A stretch of 64,000 nt of DNA from a virus. Shown in pieces: positions 41,742-49,130 of the stretch. The translations under genes and the position numbers were made by a program. Each line of letters starts with the position of its first letter. Positions within the stretch are counted from its first letter, which is position 1. The notes beneath the pieces are model-generated. The model had not been told where the DNA came from. It saw nothing but the letters and a program-made list of their open reading frames with translations, and ran no database searches. Location: IMG/VR virus record IMGVR_UViG_3300020448_000002, positions 1-64,000 of that record. One strand, 5' to 3'.

Positions 41742-42862
41742 AGGACACTATATTATTTGGAGATTGTAAGGAGACACTAAGTCAATTTGCACCACAGAGT
41801 GCTAGAACTTGTGTTACATCCCCACCTTATTATGGACTTAGGGATTATGGCACAGCAACATGGATAGGGGGAGACCCTAATTGTAACCATAGGAGAGATA
41901 GTAAAGTCAAACCTGAGAATTGTAATACAGGACATAAGAATCACGATGAAATGTATGGAGTAGGGGATGCAATATATAAAACTGTTTGCCCTAAGTGTGG
42001 TGCAATAAGACAAGATAGTCAAATAGGACTAGAAGAAACACCAGAAGAATATATTGAAAGTCTTGTAGATGTATTTCGTAGTGTCAGGGATGTTTTAACT
42101 GATGATGGAACTTTATGGGTTAATTTAGGAGATAGTTATTATAACTATAGACCAGGAAAAGGTCAATCATATCCTAAACAGTCAGTATCTAAAACTAAAC
42201 AAGATTTACCTGATGAATGTAATAAACGTGGTAACAAATTAGATGGATTAAAAGAGAAAGATTTAATTGGAATACCTTGGATGTTTGCGTTTGCTATGCG
42301 TAAAGATGGATGGTATTTAAGACAAGATATTATCTGGCATAAACCTAATCCAATGCCAGAAAGTGTAAAAGATAGATGTACTAAATCACATGAGTATATC
42401 TTTTTATTCAGCAAAAACAGAAAGTATTTTTATGACAACGAATCAATCAAAGAACCAGTCAAGCAAGACTGGGGAACAAGAGACCGCACAAAAGGTAAGT
42501 ATCATAATATTGGTAGTGGCTTACAACCTCATAGTGGTCTTACCAAGTCTTATGAACGGAAAAATAAACGATCTGTTTGGTCTGTTACTGTAAAACCATA
42601 CAAAGAAGCACATTTTGCCACTTATCCACCTGACTTAATTGAACCTTGCATCAAAGCAGGAAGTGAAGAAGGAGATACAATACTTGACCCATTTATGGGT
42701 GCAGGAACTACAGCGGCAGTTGCAAAGTCACTTAAACGTCATTATATTGGATGTGAACTCAATGAAGATTATGGTAACTTAATTCAGAAGAGAATTGATG
42801 ATTATCAACCAATTAAAGAAATGGCACAAAATGCATTGACTGATCTCATGAGTGGAGTATAA
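41738..42862 (+). CDS. Beta-class DNA methyltransferase with zinc-finger-like insertion
   Basis: 374 residues. Motif IV RTCVTSPPYYGLRDYG (TSPPYY at 27-32) is followed by an insertion with CNH...C and a CPKCGAIR knuckle, probably a zinc ribbon for DNA recognition. Then LVDVFRSVRDVLTDDGTLWV, NLGDSYY, LIGIPWMFAFAMRKDGWYLR and QDIIWHKPNPMPES, typical of the family, and motif I LDPFMGAGTTAAVAKSLKRH with YIGCELNEDY. Amino-methylation of A or C in DNA. Different from the first methyltransferase. No nuclease partner lies next to it. Confidence 0.88.
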   Translation: MKDTILFGDCKETLSQFAPQSARTCVTSPPYYGLRDYGTATWIGGDPNCNHRRDSKVKPENCNTGHKNHDEMYGVGDAIYKTVCPKCGAIRQDSQIGLEETPEEYIESLVDVFRSVRDVLTDDGTLWVNLGDSYYNYRPGKGQSYPKQSVSKTKQDLPDECNKRGNKLDGLKEKDLIGIPWMFAFAMRKDGWYLRQDIIWHKPNPMPESVKDRCTKSHEYIFLFSKNRKYFYDNESIKEPVKQDWGTRDRTKGKYHNIGSGLQPHSGLTKSYERKNKRSVWSVTVKPYKEAHFATYPPDLIEPCIKAGSEEGDTILDPFMGAGTTAAVAKSLKRHYIGCELNEDYGNLIQKRIDDYQPIKEMAQNALTDLMSGV

Positions 42863-42865
42863 ATA
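42858..42865 (+). promoter_or_regulatory. Late-type word TATAAATA
   Basis: Exact late word at the methyltransferase stop, 19 bases before a 41-codon gene. Confidence 0.45.
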
Positions 42866-42884
42866 AGTCAACTGTAATAAAAAG

Positions 42885-43010
42885 ATGGAAGTTGTTATTA
42901 CACCTGACCATATCACACTAAGCAACAAAAGACTAGATACATTTACACTAGTCATACTTCCGTTTTTATATCTTGAAGCATTTGTAAAACTGATACTACG
43001 AGTCAAGTGA
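42885..43010 (+). CDS. Small membrane-associated protein, 41 aa
   Basis: MEVVITPDHITLSNKRLDTF then TLVILPFLYLEAFVKLILRV. The second half is a hydrophobic helix with a basic end. Followed by a terminator. Function unknown. Confidence 0.5.
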   Translation: MEVVITPDHITLSNKRLDTFTLVILPFLYLEAFVKLILRVK

Positions 43011-43029
43011 CACTCACATAACTGTACAT

Positions 43030-43053
43030 CCCTCTTAACAGAGGGGTTTTTTT
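43030..43053 (+). terminator. Rho-independent terminator
   Basis: CCCTCT (43030-43035), TAAC, AGAGGG (43040-43045), then G and seven T. The loop and stem also contain the -35 box of the following promoter. Confidence 0.8.
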
Positions 43054-43063
43054 ATGCTATACT
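43035..43063 (+). promoter_or_regulatory. Sigma70-type promoter (helicase)
   Basis: TTAACA (43035-43040), 17 bases, TATACT (43058-43063) preceded by TGC (extended -10). It overlaps the terminator. Gene start 22 bases downstream. Confidence 0.6.
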
Positions 43064-43084
43064 ATGTTTATTGATTAAAGTATT

Positions 43085-44332
43085 ATGTTCTTATTGAAAA
43101 AGCATCAAGATTATGCATACATGAAGATGCTAGACAATAAAAAAGGACAAGTGATTGTGCCTACTGGTGGTGGTAAAACATACATCATGATTGCGGATGC
43201 TATTAGAAATAACTATCAGCAGTATCAGAAATCTGATAATATTAATGTTGTGGTAGCACCTCGTATATTATTAGCACAACAGTTATGCAATGATTTTACA
43301 GATCATATTGAAGCATTTGATGATATTATTCATGTTCACTCAGGAGATACGGAGTATTACAGCACAACTTCCGCAGAAGACTTAAAGTTATGGTATTTAA
43401 CATCACAAAACATATCAAATAGAATAATATTTACTACTTATCATTCATTAAACCGCATCGTTGAGAGTGGCATCCCTATTAATACGGTATATTTTGATGA
43501 AGCACATAACTCATGTGGTAAGAAGTTTTTTGAAGCAGTAAAATCAGTATCTAATATATCAAATAGATGCTATTTCTTTACAGCAACACCTAGGCAAGGA
43601 AGAGGTCAGACTATTGAGCGTGGTATGAATAATAGTGATGTTTTTGGTCAAGTGATTGCTAATGTTGATGCTAAAGAGTTAATAGATGCAGGTATTATAT
43701 TACCACCTAAAGTAATACCATATGATACTAACAGGAAAAGAAACAAAGTCAATGCTCATGAAGTTGATGCTAAGAACTTAAAAGATATTCTAGAGGATAC
43801 AGTAGAGGATGATTCAAAAGTATTAGTGGCAGCACCTAGCACAAGAATATTATGGAATATGCTCACTAAAACTGATATACTTGACTGGTTCAAAAAACAG
43901 AACTATGGAGTTATGCATATTACATCTAAGCATGGTGCATACGTTGATGGTAAGAAAGTCCGCAGGGATGTATTCTTTAATACTCTTAATGAGTGGGGTA
44001 AAAGTGCTAAGAAATTTGTTGTGTTTCATTATAGTATATTATCTGAAGGTATCAATGTAGCAGGATTAACTCATACAGTATTATTAAGGAATTTACCTGT
44101 TATTGAAATGGCACAAACAATAGGTAGAGTAATTAGAGTGCATCCTGATGATAGAAAGTCAGTTGAAGATGGTATTATACCAGTAGCACAATTCTCACTA
44201 TATCGCAAGGGATATGGTAGAGTAACAGTTCCCTTAAGTGGTAAGTATGGAGAGAAGATTGCTAAAAGACTTGAGTCAGTAGTTAATCAAATCTTTATAG
44301 AAGGAATACCACCTCTAGCGTGGACATCATAG
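43085..44332 (+). CDS. Superfamily 2 DNA helicase / restriction ResIII-type ATPase
   Basis: 415 residues. Walker A VPTGGGKT (25-32), motif Ia VVVAPRILLAQQL, Walker B FDEAH (137-141), motif III TATPR (166-170), motif IV VLVAAPSTR, motif V LSEGINVAGLTHTVLLRN and motif VI MAQTIGRVIRVH. The set is complete, so it is an active SF2 ATPase. It resembles UvsW- or ResIII-type DNA translocases that remodel branched DNA; a separate nuclease domain is absent. It has its own promoter and follows the methyltransferase block. Confidence 0.85.
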   Translation: MFLLKKHQDYAYMKMLDNKKGQVIVPTGGGKTYIMIADAIRNNYQQYQKSDNINVVVAPRILLAQQLCNDFTDHIEAFDDIIHVHSGDTEYYSTTSAEDLKLWYLTSQNISNRIIFTTYHSLNRIVESGIPINTVYFDEAHNSCGKKFFEAVKSVSNISNRCYFFTATPRQGRGQTIERGMNNSDVFGQVIANVDAKELIDAGIILPPKVIPYDTNRKRNKVNAHEVDAKNLKDILEDTVEDDSKVLVAAPSTRILWNMLTKTDILDWFKKQNYGVMHITSKHGAYVDGKKVRRDVFFNTLNEWGKSAKKFVVFHYSILSEGINVAGLTHTVLLRNLPVIEMAQTIGRVIRVHPDDRKSVEDGIIPVAQFSLYRKGYGRVTVPLSGKYGEKIAKRLESVVNQIFIEGIPPLAWTS

Positions 44333-44345
44333 GACAGTTCAACAA

Positions 44346-44389
44346 AGTGGCACATCGTACTACCATTATGGTATCAAATACAGTATTAT
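44346..44389 (+). promoter_or_regulatory. AGTGGCACA-box promoter, module 1
   Basis: AGTGGCACA (44346-44354), 29 bases, TATTAT (44384-44389). A TACCAT-T-ATGGTA dyad at 44361-44373 lies in the spacer. The box is preceded by CAGTTCAACAA as in module 3. No -35 match. The fixed phase with five other modules supports it. Confidence 0.6.
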
Positions 44390-44413
44390 AATAATATGAA
44401 CAACAAAAGGCAC

Positions 44414-44638
44414 ATGATTCACTCAATGCACTTCGGAAGAGTATTCTGGTTAAACCTTGATAATGACCTTATGTCAGCACCTTGGTTAAAAGATGGCACA
44501 GTTTTAGATGGCACATTTGGAACTGAAGATCAATCTGATTATGTAAGTGAGTGGACTGACCTCGAAGGTCTTAATATGGATGCACTTTTAAACATTCACA
44601 AAGATTTGATTATCGCATCACTAGGAGATCAAAAATGA
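44414..44638 (+). CDS. Hypothetical protein, 74 aa (start reassigned)
   Basis: An ATG at 44396 would lie only 6 bases after the -10 box. AACAAAAGG (44401-44409) fits the ribosome site of ATG 44414, as in the sister leaders, so I start at MIHSMHFGRVFWLNLDNDLM. Also visible: WTDLEGLNMDALLNIHKDLI. Its end is ATGA-coupled to the next gene. Function unknown. Confidence 0.6.
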   Translation: MIHSMHFGRVFWLNLDNDLMSAPWLKDGTVLDGTFGTEDQSDYVSEWTDLEGLNMDALLNIHKDLIIASLGDQK

Positions 44639-44784
44639 ACCAGTCTTATACTAAAGACATTCAAGTCAATGTCACATTTGATGAAAAATATCAATTTGAC
44701 AAACTTTATGACATTTTGAGAGATATGGATTTTCCACTCACAAATAAACAACATAGTGTATTTGAAAAAATCTTATTAGGATAA
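44635..44784 (+). CDS. Small hypothetical protein, 49 aa
   Basis: ATGA overlap before and TAATG overlap after. MNQSYTKDIQVNVTFDEKYQ then FDKLYDILRDMDFPLTNKQH. Beta hairpin plus helix. Function unknown. Confidence 0.55.
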   Translation: MNQSYTKDIQVNVTFDEKYQFDKLYDILRDMDFPLTNKQHSVFEKILLG

Positions 44785-44999
44785 TGAAAACAGCAGTATT
44801 TCAAGTAAGGATTGAAGCAACACCCGATGCAGAAATCAATCCATTTCATTTAGCAGAAGAGATACAGGCATATCTCAATGCTCATGTATGTATGGTCAAT
44901 GAGACTACTGATACATACGAGGATGTTAGAGTAACAGGTTACAAATTTGATTACGATAACTTCACACCTACCCAATTTGATTACGATCAGGAGTTTTAA
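44784..44999 (+). CDS. Small hypothetical protein, 71 aa
   Basis: MKTAVFQVRIEATPDAEINP, FHLAEEIQAYLNAHVCMVNE and TYEDVRVTGYKFDYDNF. A beta-alpha-beta pattern. Directly followed by the next gene without a gap. Function unknown. Confidence 0.6.
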   Translation: MKTAVFQVRIEATPDAEINPFHLAEEIQAYLNAHVCMVNETTDTYEDVRVTGYKFDYDNFTPTQFDYDQEF

Positions 45000-45233
45000 A
45001 TGGAAAAGCACATCAATCTATTTCAAGTAATACCAGAGGATGAGCATTCACATATTTCTAACAAGATATGGGAAGCACTTGATAGAGCAGGAATTGTATG
45101 CTCTCAGGATGCTGAACTATCAATCAAGATATATGATGATGAGATAGTAATTAGAAAAAGTGACCCATTTGGACTTGAGTCAGTTACTGATGATGATTAT
45201 GACTCAGAAGGCGAATTAATCTATGAAGCATAG
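45000..45233 (+). CDS. Small acidic hypothetical protein, 77 aa
   Basis: MEKHINLFQVIPEDEHSHIS, NKIWEALDRAGIVCSQDAEL, SIKIYDDEIVIRKSDPFGLE. A GGAG-like site (GATCAGGAG) lies in the preceding gene. Ends before promoter module 2. Confidence 0.6.
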   Translation: MEKHINLFQVIPEDEHSHISNKIWEALDRAGIVCSQDAELSIKIYDDEIVIRKSDPFGLESVTDDDYDSEGELIYEA

Positions 45234-45245
45234 GACAGTACAATA

Positions 45246-45289
45246 TGTGTCACACATTACCACGCATAGGTTACAAAATACCTTATACT
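45246..45289 (+). promoter_or_regulatory. AGTGGCACA-box promoter, module 2
   Basis: Variant box TGTGTCACA (45246-45254), 29 bases, TATACT (45284-45289). TGTGT-C-ACACA is a dyad here, and CAGTACAATA precedes the box as in the other copies. Gene start 23 bases after. Confidence 0.6.
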
Positions 45290-45311
45290 AAAGACATCAA
45301 GAGAATTTCTA

Positions 45312-45476
45312 ATGAACACTCTAACAACAAAAGAACTAAAAGTCATCAAACTGATGGAAGAAGTAATTGACACTCTTTCAAGGTGCAAAGACTTATCTGA
45401 CCCCGCATTTGATATGTATTATGTCATGCAGGATGCAGTAAACAAAGAAGTTATCTATCCAATGGAGAATTTCTAA
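45312..45476 (+). CDS. Small helical hypothetical protein, 54 aa
   Basis: ATG 45312 to TAA 45474-45476. MNTLTTKELKVIKLMEEVID, then SRCKDLSDPAFDMYYVMQDA. Two helices. The next gene begins at the following base. Function unknown. Confidence 0.55.
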   Translation: MNTLTTKELKVIKLMEEVIDTLSRCKDLSDPAFDMYYVMQDAVNKEVIYPMENF

Positions 45477-45644
45477 ATGCCAATTATTAAGTTATCAATC
45501 GAAGAGCATCAATCACTCACTAGATTTTTAAGTCATCCTAAAGCAATGAAATACAGGAGTGACTTATACGATACAGATACTTTTGATTCAATGGAAGATA
45601 AAGTATATGATGCAGTAAACAACTTAACAGTAGAGGATTTTTAA
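45477..45644 (+). CDS. Small hypothetical protein, 55 aa
   Basis: Follows the previous stop directly and abuts the next ATG. MPIIKLSIEEHQSLTRFLSH, then YDTDTFDSMEDKVYDAVNNL. The end VEDF plus TAAATG matches the short -DF/-EF ends of its neighbours (MENF, QEF), which place GGAG-like sites before the next start. Confidence 0.55.
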   Translation: MPIIKLSIEEHQSLTRFLSHPKAMKYRSDLYDTDTFDSMEDKVYDAVNNLTVEDF

Positions 45645-45899
45645 ATGAACTTAAATGACAAGTTGAAAAAAGAGAGAACTGGACTAACCGCACAACAGTA
45701 TAGTGACTTGCAGGAGTTATTTGTTGATCGTTATGTTGACAATATGACTACTAAAGACTTAGTAGAATATGTTTATAACGATATGATGCAGTATGTTGAG
45801 AATCAACCAGAAAAGGAATTCTTGGATGACTGTAAGGACTACTGGGATGATGGATTCCAGGAAATTATTGAAGAAATTAAGGAGATCGCACCCGAATGA
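45645..45899 (+). CDS. Hypothetical acidic protein, 84 aa
   Basis: MNLNDKLKKERTGLTAQQYS, DLQELFVDRYVDNMTTKDLV, then NDMMQYVENQPEKEFLDDCK. Helical, with FVDRYVDNMTTKDLVEYV in the middle. ATGA-coupled to the next gene. Function unknown. Confidence 0.6.
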   Translation: MNLNDKLKKERTGLTAQQYSDLQELFVDRYVDNMTTKDLVEYVYNDMMQYVENQPEKEFLDDCKDYWDDGFQEIIEEIKEIAPE

Positions 45900-46111
45900 A
45901 AACAATTAAAATGAGTGATGAGCAATTTGCACAACTTAAAGAGTATGTTGTTGACAGTTGCGAAGACATTATGGATAGGTCACTAGAGTGGGCAGATTCA
46001 GATCAGAGCAATGATTTTATTGATTTTCATGAAATATTATTTGAGTTTAGATCAATTTTAGAGGAAGCGGATAGATGGACTACTGTTAAATTATGGGAAG
46101 AAGGAGAGTAA
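45896..46111 (+). CDS. Hypothetical acidic protein, 71 aa
   Basis: MKTIKMSDEQFAQLKEYVVD, DIMDRSLEWADSDQSNDFID, FHEILFEFRSILEEADRW. Helical and acidic. Starts with an ATGA overlap and ends in a GAAGGAGA purine run that serves as the next RBS. Confidence 0.6.
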   Translation: MKTIKMSDEQFAQLKEYVVDSCEDIMDRSLEWADSDQSNDFIDFHEILFEFRSILEEADRWTTVKLWEEGE

Positions 46112-46113
46112 AA

Positions 46114-46239
46114 ATGAACTATCAAGAAATTAAAGCAATGAGTTCAAAAGAACTTAAAGATTATCTTAAGCAAGGTTTCGCTGATGTTGAAACTGAAGAT
46201 ATGATTTCATATGAATTATATGAAGTGAGAGGAGAGTAG
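46114..46239 (+). CDS. Very small protein, 41 aa
   Basis: GAAGGAGA ribosome site, ATG 46114 to TAG 46237-46239. MNYQEIKAMSSKELKDYLKQ, then ADVETEDMISYELYEVRGE. Function unknown. Confidence 0.5.
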   Translation: MNYQEIKAMSSKELKDYLKQGFADVETEDMISYELYEVRGE

Positions 46240-46243
46240 CATC

Positions 46244-46396
46244 ATGAGACACTTAGTTCCATTTACAGGAGACCAACTTACAATAATTGAAGATGCTCTC
46301 AAATATTCTCGAAAATATGCCGATGCCAAATATTGCTCGGATGTTTATGAAATCTTACAAGAAATTAAAAACAACACTTCAATAGGTAGATCATGA
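46244..46396 (+). CDS. Very small protein, 50 aa
   Basis: AGGAGAG ribosome site in the preceding gene; ATGA overlap with the next. MRHLVPFTGDQLTIIEDALK, YSRKYADAKYCSDVYEILQE. Helical. Function unknown. Confidence 0.5.
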   Translation: MRHLVPFTGDQLTIIEDALKYSRKYADAKYCSDVYEILQEIKNNTSIGRS

Positions 46397-46566
46397 GTCA
46401 ACACAAAGTCAATTTATCAGATAAAGAAATTACTAGAGTATGTGATCTCTTAGATGAGCAACATGACCTAGATAAGAAATTATCTAACAAGTTAAACAAC
46501 ATATTGATTAAGCATTTAGCATTAATTGATAATAATAGAGCAAAACAACCAATCGGAGAGTGGTAA
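46393..46566 (+). CDS. Very small helical protein, 57 aa
   Basis: MSQHKVNLSDKEITRVCDLL, DEQHDLDKKLSNKLNNILIK then HLALIDNNRAKQPIGEW. Probably a helical pair. Ends before promoter module 3. Confidence 0.5.
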   Translation: MSQHKVNLSDKEITRVCDLLDEQHDLDKKLSNKLNNILIKHLALIDNNRAKQPIGEW

Positions 46567-46582
46567 TGTACCAGTTAAACAA

Positions 46583-46627
46583 AGTGGCACAATGGGTATT
46601 GTGTTTCGCAGTAGTCTCGACTATACT
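46583..46627 (+). promoter_or_regulatory. AGTGGCACA-box promoter, module 3
   Basis: AGTGGCACA (46583-46591), 30 bases, TATACT (46622-46627). CACAAT-gggt-ATTGTG (46588-46603) is a dyad. The leader GACTATACTTAATTCATAAG matches modules 4 to 6. Confidence 0.65.
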
Positions 46628-46651
46628 TAATTCATAAGTTACAAATCAAAC

Positions 46652-47065
46652 ATGACTGTTAAATCTCTCAACTTTCAAGCAGGTAGTTCAGCAAAGTCAC
46701 ACTATAAAAAACTTGATACTTATCAGAAATTAGTAGTTAATGCTATTACAACTTATGGTGGTGGTAGTTGGAAAAACAACGTATCAGTCCATCATAAGCA
46801 TGACCAGAGTCAATTCTCAAATATACTAATTGGTTCAGAAGTAGTTGCTAAGGTAGTATATGAGACCGCACATGATGATCTTTCTATAGAGGACTATAGA
46901 GATATTCATATTCATAAGTGTATGTTAGCGAATGTATCCTATATTGCTTTTGGTAAGGATACTGACGATTATAGAGATTCATATCAAGTTGTAAGATATA
47001 GAAATATGTTAGCAAAAATGGGATTCACTATAATAAATGTAGCAAACAAGTGCATCCAGTATTAA
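46652..47065 (+). CDS. Hypothetical protein, 137 aa
   Basis: SLNFQAGSSAKSHYKKLDTY, QKLVVNAITTYGGGSWKNNV, SVHHKHDQSQFSNILIGSEV and a C-terminal RYRNMLAKMGFTIINVANKC. An alpha/beta fold; no family recognised. Own promoter of the AGTGGCACA class. Confidence 0.6.
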   Translation: MTVKSLNFQAGSSAKSHYKKLDTYQKLVVNAITTYGGGSWKNNVSVHHKHDQSQFSNILIGSEVVAKVVYETAHDDLSIEDYRDIHIHKCMLANVSYIAFGKDTDDYRDSYQVVRYRNMLAKMGFTIINVANKCIQY

Positions 47066-47078
47066 GTCAAGTGATCTT

Positions 47079-47136
47079 GTGCCACTTTTATTAGTGGCAC
47101 ATAGTTTTACCATTGCCATTAAAACTGGACTATACT
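47079..47136 (+). promoter_or_regulatory. AGTGGCACA-box promoter, module 4
   Basis: Perfect dyad GTGCCACT-tttatt-AGTGGCAC (47079-47100), next base A completes the box; 29 bases; TATACT (47131-47136). No -35 match in the spacer. The leader ATTACATAAGCAAC recurs in module 5. Confidence 0.7.
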
Positions 47137-47161
47137 TATTACATAAGCAACTAAAGGACTT

Positions 47162-47308
47162 ATGACTAACGATCAAAGATACAAAGCATTCCTTAGATGG
47201 GATGCAATGATTCAAAGACAACAGGCAAGAAAAGCAGGAAAAACACTTTCTCAAATTCATGCAGATAAGTGGTTCGATTCAAATTTCAAATTCATAGGAG
47301 ACAACTAA
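47162..47308 (+). CDS. Very small basic protein, 48 aa
   Basis: ATG 47162 after an AAAGGA ribosome site. MTNDQRYKAFLRWDAMIQRQ then QARKAGKTLSQIHADKWFDS. Basic helix, possibly nucleic-acid binding. Function unknown. Confidence 0.55.
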   Translation: MTNDQRYKAFLRWDAMIQRQQARKAGKTLSQIHADKWFDSNFKFIGDN

Positions 47309-47309
47309 A

Positions 47310-47561
47310 ATGCACAACTTTAAAGAATTTCTTGATTATTGCGAATCATTCTATAACCCTAGTCATCCTGACGTTTTATATCCTATCGATGGATTAACTA
47401 GGCAAGAGTTAGCACTTGCAACTCTAAACTATTTGGACTTATGTGCGACTAGTGAGAACATCACATGGGGAGACGGAGATTCACTAGATCGTGAGAGAGT
47501 CAGAGATTTTGTAATACAGAGGAGAGCAACAGAGCAAACAGCAACAAAATTAGGATTTTAA
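47310..47561 (+). CDS. Small hypothetical protein, 83 aa
   Basis: MHNFKEFLDYCESFYNPSHP, DGLTRQELALATLNYLDLCA and DGDSLDRERVRDFVIQRRAT. Helical; a GGAG ribosome site lies in the end of the preceding gene. Function unknown. Confidence 0.6.
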   Translation: MHNFKEFLDYCESFYNPSHPDVLYPIDGLTRQELALATLNYLDLCATSENITWGDGDSLDRERVRDFVIQRRATEQTATKLGF

Positions 47562-47563
47562 AA

Positions 47564-47761
47564 ATGTTCATAGTTACACATATTGATGTTCATGAATCAC
47601 TTGACGAGGACATTCAGTTTAAAATTGATAATGGTCTCGGATTATGGTCATCTAAAGAGCATGAAATTTGGGAAGATGTAGAAAAATACATTCAACCCTA
47701 TACTCTCAAAAATGTAGAGTATGAAAAGAATAAACCACATTATTTGACCTCTTTCATGTAA
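47564..47761 (+). CDS. Small acidic hypothetical protein, 65 aa
   Basis: MFIVTHIDVHESLDEDIQFK, then LWSSKEHEIWEDVEKYIQPY. Beta strand followed by helices. Ends just before promoter module 5. Function unknown. Confidence 0.6.
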   Translation: MFIVTHIDVHESLDEDIQFKIDNGLGLWSSKEHEIWEDVEKYIQPYTLKNVEYEKNKPHYLTSFM

Positions 47762-47775
47762 ATGTCAAGTGGTAT

Positions 47776-47834
47776 TGTGACAGTAAAAGTACTGTCACAC
47801 AGTATCACTATTATCCCTTAAAATCAACTATACT
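47776..47834 (+). promoter_or_regulatory. AGTGGCACA-box promoter, module 5
   Basis: Perfect ten-pair dyad TGTGACAGTA-aaag-TACTGTCACA (47776-47799); 29 bases; TATACT (47829-47834); then the shared leader TTATTACATAAGCAACAAAG. The box reads ACTGTCACA, so the dyad arms covary while the spacing is kept. Confidence 0.7.
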
Positions 47835-47858
47835 TATTACATAAGCAACAAAGGAATT

Positions 47859-48329
47859 ATGACTAATCCAACTATCGAAGCACTAGTCCCAAATTGGACA
47901 GCAGAGTATTGCGAAGCATTAAGACTAAACTATTTTAACTATCACGTTAACCAGTTAAAAGTTAACTCAGAGCGTTTTTCAAAACCTAGTGGAAGTGTAT
48001 TAGGTCATCGTCCAGATTTATCAGAATATGCGAAGTCTCAACTAGCAGAGATCGAAAACGGAACAGCGAAGTTAATGAAATTCAGAGCGATAGAAGGTAA
48101 GAAGTATTACAAAGTAGTTCAGCAAGAATGGGATGAAGATAGACAAGAATACAGAGACAGATCAGTAAATAGTTTTGTTGACAAGAAAACAGGCGAAGTA
48201 TATAAAGCATCAAGTTGGAAAGCACCCGCAAAGGGAGTCCGTTTTGATATGAGAATTATTACTCAAAGGAGATTAATGCATAACCCTAACTATGTTGACT
48301 GGGCAAGTGGTCATCTTTATATACGATAG
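47859..48329 (+). CDS. Conserved phage protein of unknown function, 156 aa
   Basis: Residues ~108-150 (SFVDKKTGEVYKASSWKAPA, KGVRFDMRI) match a pattern I recognise from many phage proteins: a KKTGEVYKPA.WK.PAK..RYN motif. The N-terminal half is helical (AEYCEALRLNYFNYHVNQLK), followed by YYKVVQQEWDEDRQEYRDRS. Function not known. Driven by module 5. Confidence 0.65.
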   Translation: MTNPTIEALVPNWTAEYCEALRLNYFNYHVNQLKVNSERFSKPSGSVLGHRPDLSEYAKSQLAEIENGTAKLMKFRAIEGKKYYKVVQQEWDEDRQEYRDRSVNSFVDKKTGEVYKASSWKAPAKGVRFDMRIITQRRLMHNPNYVDWASGHLYIR

Positions 48330-48338
48330 GAGGACAGA

Positions 48339-48494
48339 ATGGTTAAAATTGAAACTAAACATCATATCGTAGAATTTCACACTAAGAAGGATTCCAGGAA
48401 ATTCTTAAAGAAAATCTACAAAAAAGGGATAACTCTCGACTATTATCTTTGGGAGTTCGATCTTACCACAGAATTATACGAAATAGGGGAGTAG
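48339..48494 (+). CDS. Very small protein, 51 aa
   Basis: GATAGGAGGA ribosome site 9 bases before ATG 48339, the best-matched in this region. MVKIETKHHIVEFHTKKDSR then KFLKKIYKKGITLDYYLWEF. Basic first half, acidic end. Function unknown. Confidence 0.55.
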   Translation: MVKIETKHHIVEFHTKKDSRKFLKKIYKKGITLDYYLWEFDLTTELYEIGE

Positions 48495-48553
48495 TGTGCC
48501 AGTACTTTTAGTGGCACAAAACTCTTTACAAGTATAGCAAAATCGACTATACT
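48495..48553 (+). promoter_or_regulatory. AGTGGCACA-box promoter, module 6
   Basis: TGTGCCA ... TGGCACA dyad (48495-48501 and 48512-48518); box AGTGGCACA (48510-48518); 29 bases; TATACT (48548-48553); leader TTATAATATAAGCAACAGAG. Confidence 0.7.
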
Positions 48554-48578
48554 TATAATATAAGCAACAGAGAACTAA

Positions 48579-48809
48579 ATGTTATCAACAGCAACTTACA
48601 CCACACCAGTTAACAGAATCAAGCAGAAAGTCCTATTTGACTTTAACCTTGATGCACTTTCAAGCATATGTCACGACTGGGAAGATTTTGTTATCGAAAT
48701 CTCAGAGTGGGGAATCTACAAGTTAGCAGGAGTTGACTTTGATACTTTAACTACTGAAGACATTGCTAGACTAGACCAGTTTATTAAAAATCAAAACGGA
48801 GGAGAATAA
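48579..48809 (+). CDS. Small hypothetical protein, 76 aa
   Basis: MLSTATYTTPVNRIKQKVLF, NLDALSSICHDWEDFVIEIS then LTTEDIARLDQFIKNQNGGE. Ends in a GGAGGAG run that acts as the next RBS. Function unknown. Confidence 0.6.
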   Translation: MLSTATYTTPVNRIKQKVLFDFNLDALSSICHDWEDFVIEISEWGIYKLAGVDFDTLTTEDIARLDQFIKNQNGGE

Positions 48810-48811
48810 AA

Positions 48812-48994
48812 ATGAGTTGCATTCAAAACGAGACAATCCTAGAAAATCTTTATGATGAAGTATGGGAAGAGTATAGGATTAAAAACAATCTTACTTCAGA
48901 TCAACTTGATGCTATCGATCAAAATTCTGAATTGGGTTATCTACCAGAAATTGCAGATGAAGCACAGAGACGTTTTGAGGACTTAATTCAATGA
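48812..48994 (+). CDS. Small acidic hypothetical protein, 60 aa
   Basis: MSCIQNETILENLYDEVWEE, YRIKNNLTSDQLDAIDQNSE. Acidic helices; ATGA overlap with the next gene. Function unknown. Confidence 0.55.
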   Translation: MSCIQNETILENLYDEVWEEYRIKNNLTSDQLDAIDQNSELGYLPEIADEAQRRFEDLIQ

Positions 48995-49125
48995 ATCGAG
49001 ACCTCTATCAAGAGATCGTAAAAGTTTACGAATCTACTGACGAAATCGAATCGACTGTAGCATTTGAATTTGGACTTAAAAACGATCTTTATTATTCACT
49101 TTTTCATTCCTATCAGGAGGACTAA
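48991..49125 (+). CDS. Very small acidic protein, 44 aa
   Basis: MNRDLYQEIVKVYESTDEIE, then AFEFGLKNDLYYSLFHSYQE. ATGA-coupled to the preceding gene and ends in CAGGAGG, the RBS of the next. Function unknown. Confidence 0.5.
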   Translation: MNRDLYQEIVKVYESTDEIESTVAFEFGLKNDLYYSLFHSYQED

Positions 49126-49130
49126 CCAAA

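Noticed and set aside
47079-47100. GTG/CAC dyads read as terminators
   Set aside because: None is followed by a T-run and all keep a fixed distance to the next -10 box, which fits an operator or activator site better; not fully excluded.
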